Positions 1 through 5,788 of a stretch of DNA of 5,929 bases are shown here, piece after piece. Origin of the DNA: an uncultured Oxalobacteraceae bacterium (GTDB lineage: Bacteria > Pseudomonadota > Gammaproteobacteria > Burkholderiales > Burkholderiaceae_D); assembly GCA_937996605.1 (NCBI GenBank), contig CALKVB010000556.1, forward strand, positions 1-5,929, given 5' to 3'. The notes under the pieces are model-generated. The model worked only from the letters and a program-made list of their open reading frames with translations. It had not been told where the DNA came from and searched no databases. Positions within the stretch are counted from its first letter, which is position 1. Every line of letters begins with the position of its first letter. The position numbers were made by a program, and so were the translations under genes.

Positions 1-540
1 AATTCAGCGAATCAACGATCTGATTTAAAAACCTATGTTGATAGTTATGTTGCTGAACAACAGAAATTAGGCCGCTTTCCACGTCATGCGCCAAACAAAT
101 TATTCAATGTTCGTGAGTGGTTAGTGGAACGTCGTGTAATTGGTGACGACAGTAAAATTTCTGCATGGTTGGCCTTTGGTTTCTTACTCTTGTGTTTGGT
201 GAATACGATAGGTCTATTGTTGGCGAAGTTTTCAGTGCGGGCTTCTGAAGTCGGTGTACGACGCGCACTGGGCGCCTCAAAACGCCAAATCTTTAGTCAG
301 TTTTTGATTGAGGCAGCGGTGGTCGGGTTGGTTGGCGCGGTGGTCGGTGTGGTGTTAGCGATCGGTGCTTTGCAGTTAATCGCACTGCAGTCTCGCGCTC
401 TGGCTGCAGTGGCGCATATGGATTGGATGATGCTTGCGGTGACTTTCTTGATGTCGGTATCAGCCGCGGTATTGGCGGGAATTTTGCCAACCTGGCGTGC
501 ATGTCAAGTAACACCGGCGATTCAACTGAAGTTGCAATGA
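1..540 (+). CDS. MacB/FtsX-type ABC transporter permease, 5'-truncated
   Basis: This is the C-terminal 179 residues of an inner-membrane ABC permease; the frame is open from base 1, so the true start lies upstream. Residues 1-50 are the end of a periplasmic domain. Three hydrophobic segments follow, at about 54-76, 103-129 and 141-162, which is the usual C-terminal layout of MacB/FtsX permeases. The cytoplasmic loop after the first segment carries the family motif EVGVRRALGASKRQIF (83-98). The protein ends with the typical PTWRACQVTPAIQLK. Family members use ATP hydrolysis by a separate or fused ATPase to drive periplasmic conformational change, often for export of peptides, antibiotics or lipoproteins; the substrate here cannot be read. 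The stop overlaps the first possible start of the next permease (ATGA), so the two are probably translationally coupled and form a heterodimer. An internal GTG at 124 is not needed as a start because the reading frame continues upstream of it. Confidence 0.9.
   Translation, partial: NSANQRSDLKTYVDSYVAEQQKLGRFPRHAPNKLFNVREWLVERRVIGDDSKISAWLAFGFLLLCLVNTIGLLLAKFSVRASEVGVRRALGASKRQIFSQFLIEAAVVGLVGAVVGVVLAIGALQLIALQSRALAAVAHMDWMMLAVTFLMSVSAAVLAGILPTWRACQVTPAIQLKLQ
472..489 (+). promoter_or_regulatory. Candidate sigma-54 -24/-12 element inside permease gene
   Basis: The bases TTGGCGGGAATTTTGCCA place GG at 474-475 and GC at 486-487, the exact 12-base spacing of a sigma-54 promoter, with TGGC and TTGC both intact. 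The usual AC after TGGC is GG here. The site lies inside coding sequence, 50-80 bases before the second permease, and next to a module that encodes a sigma-54 activator. The same bases encode a conserved stretch (LAGILPT), so chance is a serious alternative. Confidence 0.22.
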
Positions 541-542
541 GC

Positions 543-548
543 AAAGGA
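543..548 (+). promoter_or_regulatory. Ribosome binding site that favours start 555
   Basis: AAAGGA lies six bases before the ATG at 555. It is too close to the in-frame ATGs at 549 and 552, and lies downstream of the ATG at 537. It is the main reason for choosing 555 as the start of the second permease. Confidence 0.55.
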
Positions 549-554
549 ATGATG

Positions 555-1805
555 ATGAAATTTTTCTCTGAAATGCGTCCGATTGTATCGGCCTTACTTC
601 GAAATAAGACCGGCCCATTCCTAGTAGCGATCCAAGTCGCGCTTAGTTTGGCGATGTTGGTCAACGCCTTGTATGTGGTGCAGTTGCGCCTAGATGCAGC
701 TAGTCGTCCCAGTGGTTTAGATGATGAATCAATTAGTTTTCGTCTCAATATCAGTAATCAAAAATTGGGCGGTCATGAAGACCAAATCGCAATGCAAAAA
801 CAAGAGGCGGCAACCATCCGTGCTGTACCTGGTGTGACCTCAGTTGCTCGCGTGAATTCGTTTCCGGTCTCTCGATCAGGCAGTAATTCAGGGATGGCAG
901 CGAGCCGGGAGCAAACCAACTCAACGGCAACTGCGGCGATTTATCTCTCGCCAGATTCCTTGGTGCAGACCTGGGGTTTGCGTCTGGTTGAAGGTAGCGA
1001 TTTCAAGTCGTCTGACTTTCTTGAACTCGATGCGAATGCCACAAGAGAGTATCCTAAAGTGGCGATCGTATCCAAGGCCATGGCGGAAAAGTTATTCCCA
1101 GGCGCGAGCAGTTTCGTGGGCAAAGAGTTTTACCAAGGTACCGGTGACGGTGCGATCGGAATGCGAATTATTGGTGTGGTCGAACGTTTGCAAACCTCAA
1201 GTGCCGAGACAGGATTGGAAGGTGAGTATGCTGTCATAATTCCGATTCGCCTCACGAACGAACCATTCTTTGCTTACGCAGTGCGCACGGAAGCTGGACA
1301 ACGCGACCGTGTAATGAAAGAGGTCGAAGAAGCCGTGCGTAAGGCATCAGCATCACCAGTCAATGTGCATAGTCGTTCGATGGAAGAATTCCGATTTGAT
1401 CGTTATCGTAGCGAAAAAGGATTAGCCTGGATGTTGCTGACGGTGAGTGTTCTCTTAATCTTGATTACCGCCTCAGGAATTGTCGGCATGAGTTCTCTGT
1501 GGGTGGCGCAGCGCCAAAAGCAAATTGGTGTGCGACGTGCTCTGGGTGCACAACGCTCTGACATTCTGTCCTACTTCATGGTCGAAAACTGGATCATCAC
1601 GACCGCAGGTATTGTGTTTGGTACTTTGTTGGCCTTAGGACTCAACCAGTTCCTAGTGAGCCAGTTTGAATTGAGCGCTCTGCCCGTCAAATATTTATTG
1701 CTGGCACCAGCGATCTTCTGGTTGCTCGGATGTGTTGCTGTGTACGCCCCTGCTTGGCGGGCGGCGAGTATTTCACCCTCCACAGCGACGCGCGGCGTGA
1801 CTTAA
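555..1805 (+). CDS. MacB/FtsX-type ABC transporter permease (second subunit)
   Basis: A complete inner-membrane ABC permease of 416 residues. One transmembrane segment lies at about 21-43, then a periplasmic MacB-like domain at about 45-288, then three C-terminal segments at roughly 290-312, 345-368 and 379-400. The cytoplasmic loop carries IGVRRALGAQRSDIL (324-338), nearly the same motif as in the preceding permease, and the C-terminus has the family's PAWRAASISPS. There is no Walker motif, so the ATPase must be a separate protein. The two tandem permeases probably pair as unequal halves of one transporter. ATG codons at 537, 549 and 552 are also in frame. The 537 start would overlap the previous stop and add six residues; 555 is preferred because AAAGGA sits at ideal spacing. 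The longer open frame back to 423 only shadows the upstream gene. Substrate unknown; the linked two-component genes suggest an envelope-stress or antimicrobial-efflux role, which is inference. Confidence 0.9.
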   Translation: MKFFSEMRPIVSALLRNKTGPFLVAIQVALSLAMLVNALYVVQLRLDAASRPSGLDDESISFRLNISNQKLGGHEDQIAMQKQEAATIRAVPGVTSVARVNSFPVSRSGSNSGMAASREQTNSTATAAIYLSPDSLVQTWGLRLVEGSDFKSSDFLELDANATREYPKVAIVSKAMAEKLFPGASSFVGKEFYQGTGDGAIGMRIIGVVERLQTSSAETGLEGEYAVIIPIRLTNEPFFAYAVRTEAGQRDRVMKEVEEAVRKASASPVNVHSRSMEEFRFDRYRSEKGLAWMLLTVSVLLILITASGIVGMSSLWVAQRQKQIGVRRALGAQRSDILSYFMVENWIITTAGIVFGTLLALGLNQFLVSQFELSALPVKYLLLAPAIFWLLGCVAVYAPAWRAASISPSTATRGVT

Positions 1806-1812
1806 TCTAAGT

Positions 1813-1841
1813 TTCACAGTCAAGGTCGGATACGTTACACT
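1813..1841 (+). promoter_or_regulatory. Candidate sigma-70 promoter for the two-component genes
   Basis: A -35-like TTCACA (1813-1818, five of six matches to TTGACA) and a -10-like TACACT (1836-1841, four of six) are separated by exactly 17 bases. The predicted transcript would start near 1848, about 65 bases before the regulator's ATG. The site begins seven bases after the permease stop codon, where a separate promoter for the downstream genes would be expected. Confidence 0.45.
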
Positions 1842-1858
1842 TCTGGCGTATTCGACCT
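1823..1858 (+). repeat. Inverted repeat flanking the -10 box (operator or hairpin)
   Basis: The left arm AGGTCGGATACG (1823-1834) and right arm CGTATTCGACCT (1847-1858) are reverse complements except for one position, which would be a G-U pair in RNA. The loop is 12 bases. In DNA the arms bracket the -10 box of the candidate promoter, as an operator would. In a read-through transcript from the permease genes the arms could form a 12-bp hairpin. No run of T follows, so it is not a canonical intrinsic terminator. Confidence 0.55.
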
Positions 1859-1913
1859 AAATCTGAATTTCTCGTATTTAGAAGTACACCCATTTTGTAT
1901 TTGAAGATTCATC

Positions 1914-3251
1914 ATGCCAACAGTCTTAATCATTGACGATAACCCTTCGATTGCGATTGCGCTCGACGTTCTGCTTTCTTTGCATGAGATACAAAGCGTG
2001 TCGGCTCAGTCGCCGGAACAAGGCTTGGCTATCCTGCAACAGCAAGTGGTGGACTTGGTGATTCAAGATATGAACTTCACGCAAGATACGACTTCGGGCG
2101 AAGAGGGGATTGCTTTGTTTCAGCAAATACGCGCTGCTTACCCAGATTTGCCTGTAATTCTATTGACCGCGTGGACACATCTCGATGTCGCTGTCGATTT
2201 GATTAAGGCCGGTGCTGCTGATTATTTGGCGAAACCGTGGAACGACCAGAAGTTGATTGCTACGGTGAAGAACCTGATTGAGCTGGGGCAAAGTAATCGA
2301 CGCTTGCAACACAAATTACTGAAAGAGCGTCAACATAAACGTGAGCTGGAAACACAGTTTGATCTGCGTGATTTTGTCTGGGCTGATGCGTCGACCGAAA
2401 GTGTGTTACGTATGGCCTGTCAGGTCGCAAAGTCTGATGTATCAGTCTTAATCACTGGACCGAACGGCGCAGGTAAAGAGCGCATCGCTGAAATTATTCA
2501 AGCCAACTCTAAAGTTAAACAGGGCCCATTTGTCATCTTAAACTGTGGCGCCATTCCTGCTGAACTAATTGAGGCAGAATTGTTTGGCGCTGAGGCTGGG
2601 GCTTATACAGGTGCGACCAAAGCACGCGAAGGGAAATTTGAAGCAGCCGATGGCGGAACTTTATTTCTCGATGAAATTGGTAATCTGCCACTTGCGGGTC
2701 AAATTAAGTTATTACGCGTCTTGGAGACAGGACGATTTGAGCGTTTGGGTTCGAATAAAGAGCGTCAAGTCAAAGTGCGTGTGATTAGTGCGACCAATGC
2801 CGATTTGCCAGCGATGATCAAAGCAGGCAGTTTTCGTGAGGATTTGTTTTATCGTTTAAACGTGATTCAACTGAGCCTGCCACCTCTGGCAGAACGTAGT
2901 GATGATATTTTACCCATCGCACAGGCGATGTTGGAATCAGGTAAGCGCCTTAGCACGATGGCCGAGGCAAGCCTTCTGGCTCATCAATGGCCTGGTAATG
3001 TACGGGAGCTCAAAAACGTGATGCAACGCGCCTGTCTGTTATCCGCCTCTGAAGTAATACAACCGGGCGACTTGGGTTTGCCAATGGTTTCCGCCAGCAC
3101 CGTGATCGCGAACGATTTAGAACCCGATCGTGAAGCCATAGAGCAAGCACTGGCGCGCGCTAAAGGCGTGATTGCCCAAGCGGCTGCGGAGTTAGGCCTG
3201 AGTCGCCAAGCATTGTATCGGCGCATGGATCGTCTCGGGATTGCACGTTAG
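1914..3251 (+). CDS. Sigma-54-dependent response regulator, NtrC family
   Basis: A 445-residue transcription activator with the three standard NtrC-family domains. The receiver domain (1-122) has the acidic pair D8/D9, phosphoacceptor D52, T85 and K107. A charged, probably coiled-coil linker follows (about 123-150). The AAA+ domain (about 155-375) has a Walker A GPNGAGKE (182-189), the sigma-54-contacting loop as GAYTGA (229-234) instead of the common GAFTGA, Walker B GGTLFLDE (247-254), an arginine-finger region FREDLFYRLN (307-316) and WPGNVREL (359-366). A Fis-type helix-turn-helix ends the protein (about 418-443, AAAELGLSRQALYRR). Phosphorylation at D52 should promote oligomerisation and ATP-driven remodelling of sigma-54 RNA polymerase. 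The adjacent kinase is the likely phosphate donor, and the transporter operon is the likely target (inference). The ATG is preceded by a weak GAAG seven bases upstream, and the receiver domain starts directly after it. Confidence 0.95.
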   Translation: MPTVLIIDDNPSIAIALDVLLSLHEIQSVSAQSPEQGLAILQQQVVDLVIQDMNFTQDTTSGEEGIALFQQIRAAYPDLPVILLTAWTHLDVAVDLIKAGAADYLAKPWNDQKLIATVKNLIELGQSNRRLQHKLLKERQHKRELETQFDLRDFVWADASTESVLRMACQVAKSDVSVLITGPNGAGKERIAEIIQANSKVKQGPFVILNCGAIPAELIEAELFGAEAGAYTGATKAREGKFEAADGGTLFLDEIGNLPLAGQIKLLRVLETGRFERLGSNKERQVKVRVISATNADLPAMIKAGSFREDLFYRLNVIQLSLPPLAERSDDILPIAQAMLESGKRLSTMAEASLLAHQWPGNVRELKNVMQRACLLSASEVIQPGDLGLPMVSASTVIANDLEPDREAIEQALARAKGVIAQAAAELGLSRQALYRRMDRLGIAR

Positions 3252-3264
3252 ATCTTGTCGAGAG

Positions 3265-3284
3265 AGCCGTGAAAATTTGTGCAA
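3265..3284 (+). repeat. Short intergenic sequence similar to 5419-5440
   Basis: AGCCGTGAAAATTTGTGCAA lies just after the response regulator stop. A similar string with two one-base insertions and two substitutions occurs at 5419-5440, just after the adenosyltransferase stop. Both copies are intergenic and in the same orientation. The function is unknown, and the match is short enough to be chance. Confidence 0.3.
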
Positions 3285-3313
3285 TCGGTATTAAACTCAG
3301 CTAAGATTTGCGT

Positions 3314-4798
3314 ATGAATACGCCAGATAAGCCTCCTACTTCTCCTGAGCCTCTTAAGCTTTCTGAGGTTCATAAGGCTCAACCAAACATTGATGCCACA
3401 GAGACTACAACTACGGTCTCCACTGCTGATACCCAGAGTGTGGAGGTCATCTCTACACGTGGTATTCGGATCTCGATAATCACTCGCTTGTTACTTGGAA
3501 TAAGTTCTATCCTCGTTTTGATTTTTGGCGCGACTTTCCTTGCACTCGATTTTTTTTCAGAATGGCGAACGTATATTTGGCTGATCGCTTTTGTCCTCAG
3601 CTTAATTTCGATGTATACATGGGTGCGTCTAGTTATGTCACCCGTGCTGGAGATGTTCAGGGCGATGAGCGGCACCGTCTTGAGTTACCAAGATAAAGAT
3701 TTTTCCATTGGCCTCAACTGGCAACGACAAGATGAATTGGCTGATTTGGTCGATGCGCATAATGCGCTTGGTTATGTCTTGCGTGAACAACGTTTAGATT
3801 TGGTACAACGTGAACTTTTGCTCGATAGTATGTTGCAGAACACGCCTGTGGCGATGCTCTTGGTGGGGAATCGTGGGCATATTGTGTTTGCCAATATTAC
3901 TGCGCGTCAGTTACTCAATAAAGGGCGCAAATTAGAAGGGCATACCTTAAGCGTCTTGTTGCAGAACGTGTCAGCCTCGCTCAAAGAAGCTTTAGATCAA
4001 GGTGGGGATGGTTTGTTCACCGTGCATGCTGATCAAACTTCAGTCGGCGCGGAACACGATGATGAAGATGAGATTTATCATCTCTCGCGTCGTCATTTCG
4101 TGCTCAATGGCAGTGAACATGAATTGCTCCTTATTCGCCACTTAACGGTCGAGTTACGTCGACAGGAAGTGCAGACGTGGAAGAAAGTGATACGCGTGAT
4201 TAGCCATGAATTAAATAACTCTCTAGCACCCGTGGCATCACTTGCAAACTCCGCTGCAGCGCTTGTTGAGCGGCAACAATACCAACGTTTGCCCGAAATT
4301 TTGCGCACGATAGAAGAGCGCGCTCAGCATTTAGAAAGTTTTATTCATGGCTATGCGCGCTTTGCGAAGTTACCCAGTCCGCGCATTGAAACGGTTCCAT
4401 TCTCTGTTTTTGTGCAGAGTTTAGCTTCCCAGCAGTCATTTCAATTGTTAGGAAATCTGCCTGAACAAGCGCTGAGCTGCGATCGTGCGCAAATGGAACA
4501 AGCATTATTAAATTTGCTGAAAAATGCGCATGAGTCAGGTTCGGTAACGGAGGGCGTCAGTTTGGAAGTAAAACGTACGGTGGAAGGGGTGCGCATCGAA
4601 GTGGGAGACCGTGGCCCAGGCATGAGCGATACCGTGATGTCGAATGCCTTGGTACCGTTTTATTCGACGAAGCGCCATGGCACAGGTTTGGGGCTGGCAT
4701 TGGCGCGTGAAATTATTGAGGCCCATGGCGGCAGGATCTCGCTTAGTAACCGCGACGGCGGCGGTCTCCTGGTGAGTTTGTTGCTACCTCAAAATTGA
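3314..4798 (+). CDS. Membrane sensor histidine kinase (NtrY/NtrB-like)
   Basis: A 494-residue kinase, the probable partner of the regulator 62 bases upstream. Residues 1-55 are a Ser/Thr/Pro-rich, apparently disordered cytoplasmic tail. Two transmembrane segments (about 58-81 and 87-107) are joined by only about six residues, so there is no periplasmic sensor domain. A HAMP-like stretch (about 108-165) and a PAS-like region (about 168-280, TPVAMLLVGNRGHIVFAN) follow; the latter contains an acidic patch DDEDE (249-253). The dimerisation region has the H box SHELNNSL with phosphoacceptor H298. The ATPase domain shows the N box NLLKNAHES (N404), G1 DRGPG (D432-G436), F box PFYST (448-452) and G2 GTGLG (456-460), so it appears catalytically complete. 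It should autophosphorylate H298 and pass phosphate to D52 of the regulator. The ATG at 3314 was chosen; an in-frame TTG at 3308 adds two residues. Co-transcription with the regulator is likely. Confidence 0.92.
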   Translation: MNTPDKPPTSPEPLKLSEVHKAQPNIDATETTTTVSTADTQSVEVISTRGIRISIITRLLLGISSILVLIFGATFLALDFFSEWRTYIWLIAFVLSLISMYTWVRLVMSPVLEMFRAMSGTVLSYQDKDFSIGLNWQRQDELADLVDAHNALGYVLREQRLDLVQRELLLDSMLQNTPVAMLLVGNRGHIVFANITARQLLNKGRKLEGHTLSVLLQNVSASLKEALDQGGDGLFTVHADQTSVGAEHDDEDEIYHLSRRHFVLNGSEHELLLIRHLTVELRRQEVQTWKKVIRVISHELNNSLAPVASLANSAAALVERQQYQRLPEILRTIEERAQHLESFIHGYARFAKLPSPRIETVPFSVFVQSLASQQSFQLLGNLPEQALSCDRAQMEQALLNLLKNAHESGSVTEGVSLEVKRTVEGVRIEVGDRGPGMSDTVMSNALVPFYSTKRHGTGLGLALAREIIEAHGGRISLSNRDGGGLLVSLLLPQN

Positions 4799-4812
4799 AG
4801 CAAAGCTGAAAG

Positions 4813-4829
4813 ACGCGTGAAAATCGCGT
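4813..4829 (+). other. Small hairpin between kinase and adenosyltransferase
   Basis: ACGCG (4813-4817) and CGCGT (4825-4829) can pair around the loop TGAAAAT. A T-rich stretch, GGTTTTGTT, comes only about ten bases later, so this is at best a poor terminator. I found no convincing promoter in this 67-base gap, and the downstream gene may be read partly from upstream. Confidence 0.25.
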
Positions 4830-4865
4830 ATCCTCTCGGTTTTGTTCAGATATTCAAAAGATATT

Positions 4866-5417
4866 ATGGGTAACAGACTTTCAAAAATCGCGACACGCAC
4901 AGGTGACGCTGGTACCACCGGCCTCGGCGACGGTAGCCGTATCGATAAAGATGCACTGCGTGTGCATGCGATGGGGGACGTCGATGAACTCAATTCGCAT
5001 ATCGGCGCCTTAATTTGCGAAGACATTCCCGAAACCATGAAGCACGAATTGTTTTCTATTCAGCATGATCTTTTCGACATGGGTGGGGAACTGTGTATTC
5101 CCGGTTATACCATGATCACGGAAGCACAAGTCTTGCGTCTCGATGCCTTGCTTGCAAAATACAATGCGGATTTACCACCGTTAAAAGATTTTATTTTGCC
5201 TGGAGGTTCACGTGCCGCTTCAATGGCGCATGTATGTCGTACTGTTTGTCGTCGTGCTGAACGTGCGATTGTCAGCGTCGGCAAGGCAGAACATGTCAAT
5301 GAAGCACCTCGTCAATATATGAACAGATTGTCGGATTTGTTATTCGTTTTGTCGCGCGTGTTAAATCGTTACGCCGGTGGTAGTGATGTTTTGTGGGAAA
5401 AAGAGCGACAACGTTAA
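4866..5417 (+). CDS. PduO-type cob(I)alamin adenosyltransferase
   Basis: A complete 183-residue cytoplasmic enzyme that transfers the adenosyl group of ATP to cob(I)alamin to make coenzyme B12, in assimilation or salvage of corrinoids. The N-terminal ATP-binding signature TRTGDAGTTGLGDGSR (10-25) is intact. It is followed by GDVDELNS (37-44), IQHDLFDMGGEL (65-76), the family core FILPGGS (109-115) with RTVCRRAER (125-133), and NRLSDLLFVLSR (153-164). Length and motif order are normal for PduO-type trimeric enzymes, unlike the unrelated CobA/BtuR type. The ATG at 4866 matches where family members begin (MGNRLSKI); an in-frame TTG at 4842 would add eight residues without family support. A weak AAAAGA lies just upstream. 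No other B12 gene or B12-dependent enzyme is visible, so it looks like a stand-alone housekeeping gene rather than part of the preceding module. Confidence 0.95.
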   Translation: MGNRLSKIATRTGDAGTTGLGDGSRIDKDALRVHAMGDVDELNSHIGALICEDIPETMKHELFSIQHDLFDMGGELCIPGYTMITEAQVLRLDALLAKYNADLPPLKDFILPGGSRAASMAHVCRTVCRRAERAIVSVGKAEHVNEAPRQYMNRLSDLLFVLSRVLNRYAGGSDVLWEKERQR

Positions 5418-5418
5418 A

Positions 5419-5440
5419 AGCCGGTAAAAATCTGTGCGAA
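5419..5440 (+). repeat. Second copy of the short intergenic sequence
   Basis: AGCCGGTAAAAATCTGTGC, then GAA, resembles 3265-3284. The copy begins just inside the three bases after the adenosyltransferase stop. Its TGTGC (5433-5437) can pair with GCACA (5447-5451), but the five-base stem and distant T-rich sequence make a weak terminator at best. Confidence 0.3.
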
Positions 5441-5480
5441 TTCTTTGCACAAGCCTCTAGTTTAATTTTCACGCCTGTTT

Positions 5481-5486
5481 TATGAT
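5481..5486 (+). promoter_or_regulatory. Candidate -10 box upstream of the small Cys-rich gene
   Basis: TATGAT matches the sigma-70 -10 consensus at five of six positions and lies about 100 bases before the small gene's ATG. No good -35 box stands at the right distance (TAGTTT at 5458-5463 is poor), so the promoter is tentative. If real, it gives a leader of about 95 bases that contains the stem-loop at 5508-5545. Confidence 0.3.
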
Positions 5487-5507
5487 GAAGTTCAGATAGA
5501 GAAGATT

Positions 5508-5545
5508 GCGGTGGTCATCCTTTCACTCAGTCGCGGATCACCAGC
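5508..5545 (+). promoter_or_regulatory. Possible structured 5' leader (bulged stem-loop)
   Basis: GCGGTG (5508-5513) can pair with CACC-A-GC (5539-5545, with a bulged A), and ATCC (5517-5520) with GGAT (5535-5538). This gives about ten base pairs with a GTC bulge and a 14-base loop. It lies 43 bases before the start codon and leaves the ribosome binding site free. No known riboswitch class is recognised. Confidence 0.3.
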
Positions 5546-5576
5546 ATTCTTCACTACGATTTTGTTTGCGTGAAAC

Positions 5577-5581
5577 GGAGG
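5577..5581 (+). promoter_or_regulatory. Strong ribosome binding site of the Cys-rich gene
   Basis: GGAGG stands six bases before the ATG at 5588, the strongest Shine-Dalgarno sequence in the window. It decides for ATG 5588 over the in-frame GTG at 5570 and supports the short frame as a real gene. Confidence 0.75.
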
Positions 5582-5587
5582 TTCATC

Positions 5588-5788
5588 ATGCCGAAATGGT
5601 TAGAGCAGGCTGTCAAGAATGATCTCGAAATAATCGAGGATGGTCAGTGCCAACTTTGTGGCTCCGATACTCTACACGGCATCACAGAATGTGTCGCCAC
5701 CGCCGGAAAAATCACGCACAAAATCAGCCAAGAAAAAGGGGAAATAGATTCTCCTCGATTTGGCTGTACTTGTTGTGTCTGGGTATAG
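5588..5788 (+). CDS. Small Cys-rich protein of unknown function
   Basis: A 66-residue protein I do not recognise. The N-terminal part (1-19) is a charged, probably helical MPKWLEQAVKNDLEIIEDG. A CxxCG knuckle follows (C21, C24), then a single C35. A polar stretch around 40-55 is followed by a C-terminal FGCTCCVWV with C60, C62 and C63, so six cysteines in total. There is no signal peptide or membrane segment. Two readings are possible: a small zinc- or metal-binding protein using the CxxC and CxCC ends, or a leader-plus-core precursor of a ribosomally made modified peptide with the Cys-rich tail as core. No maturation enzyme is visible, but only 141 bases follow in the window. The strong GGAGG site and clean start and stop argue that it is expressed. 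The gene stands alone, with a 170-base gap from the adenosyltransferase. Confidence 0.7.
   Translation: MPKWLEQAVKNDLEIIEDGQCQLCGSDTLHGITECVATAGKITHKISQEKGEIDSPRFGCTCCVWV

Noticed and set aside
423..554. Upstream extension of the second permease to an ATG at 423
   Set aside because: It would overlap 118 bases of the first permease in another frame, and the extra residues do not look like the family N-terminus; AAAGGA supports 555.
293..748. Minus-strand open frame of 151 codons
   Set aside because: It lies antisense to two well-supported permease genes, spans their junction and shows no recognisable domain.
1823..1858. Intrinsic terminator after the second permease
   Set aside because: The hairpin is good but is followed by AAATCTGAATTT rather than a T run; kept as an operator or hairpin instead.
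3379..3675. Minus-strand open frame of 98 codons
   Set aside because: It is antisense to the N-terminal and membrane part of the kinase, with no domain or good ribosome binding site.
4677..4692. Sigma-54-like TGGCAC inside the kinase gene
   Set aside because: TGGCAC is perfect, but the -12 position reads TGGG rather than TTGC, and it lies in the codons of the GTGLG motif.
4842..4865. TTG start for the adenosyltransferase
   Set aside because: The eight added residues lack family support, and MGNRLSKI at 4866 is the normal start.
5433..5463. Intrinsic terminator after the adenosyltransferase
   Set aside because: Only a five-base stem, and the T-rich sequence begins about nine bases after it.
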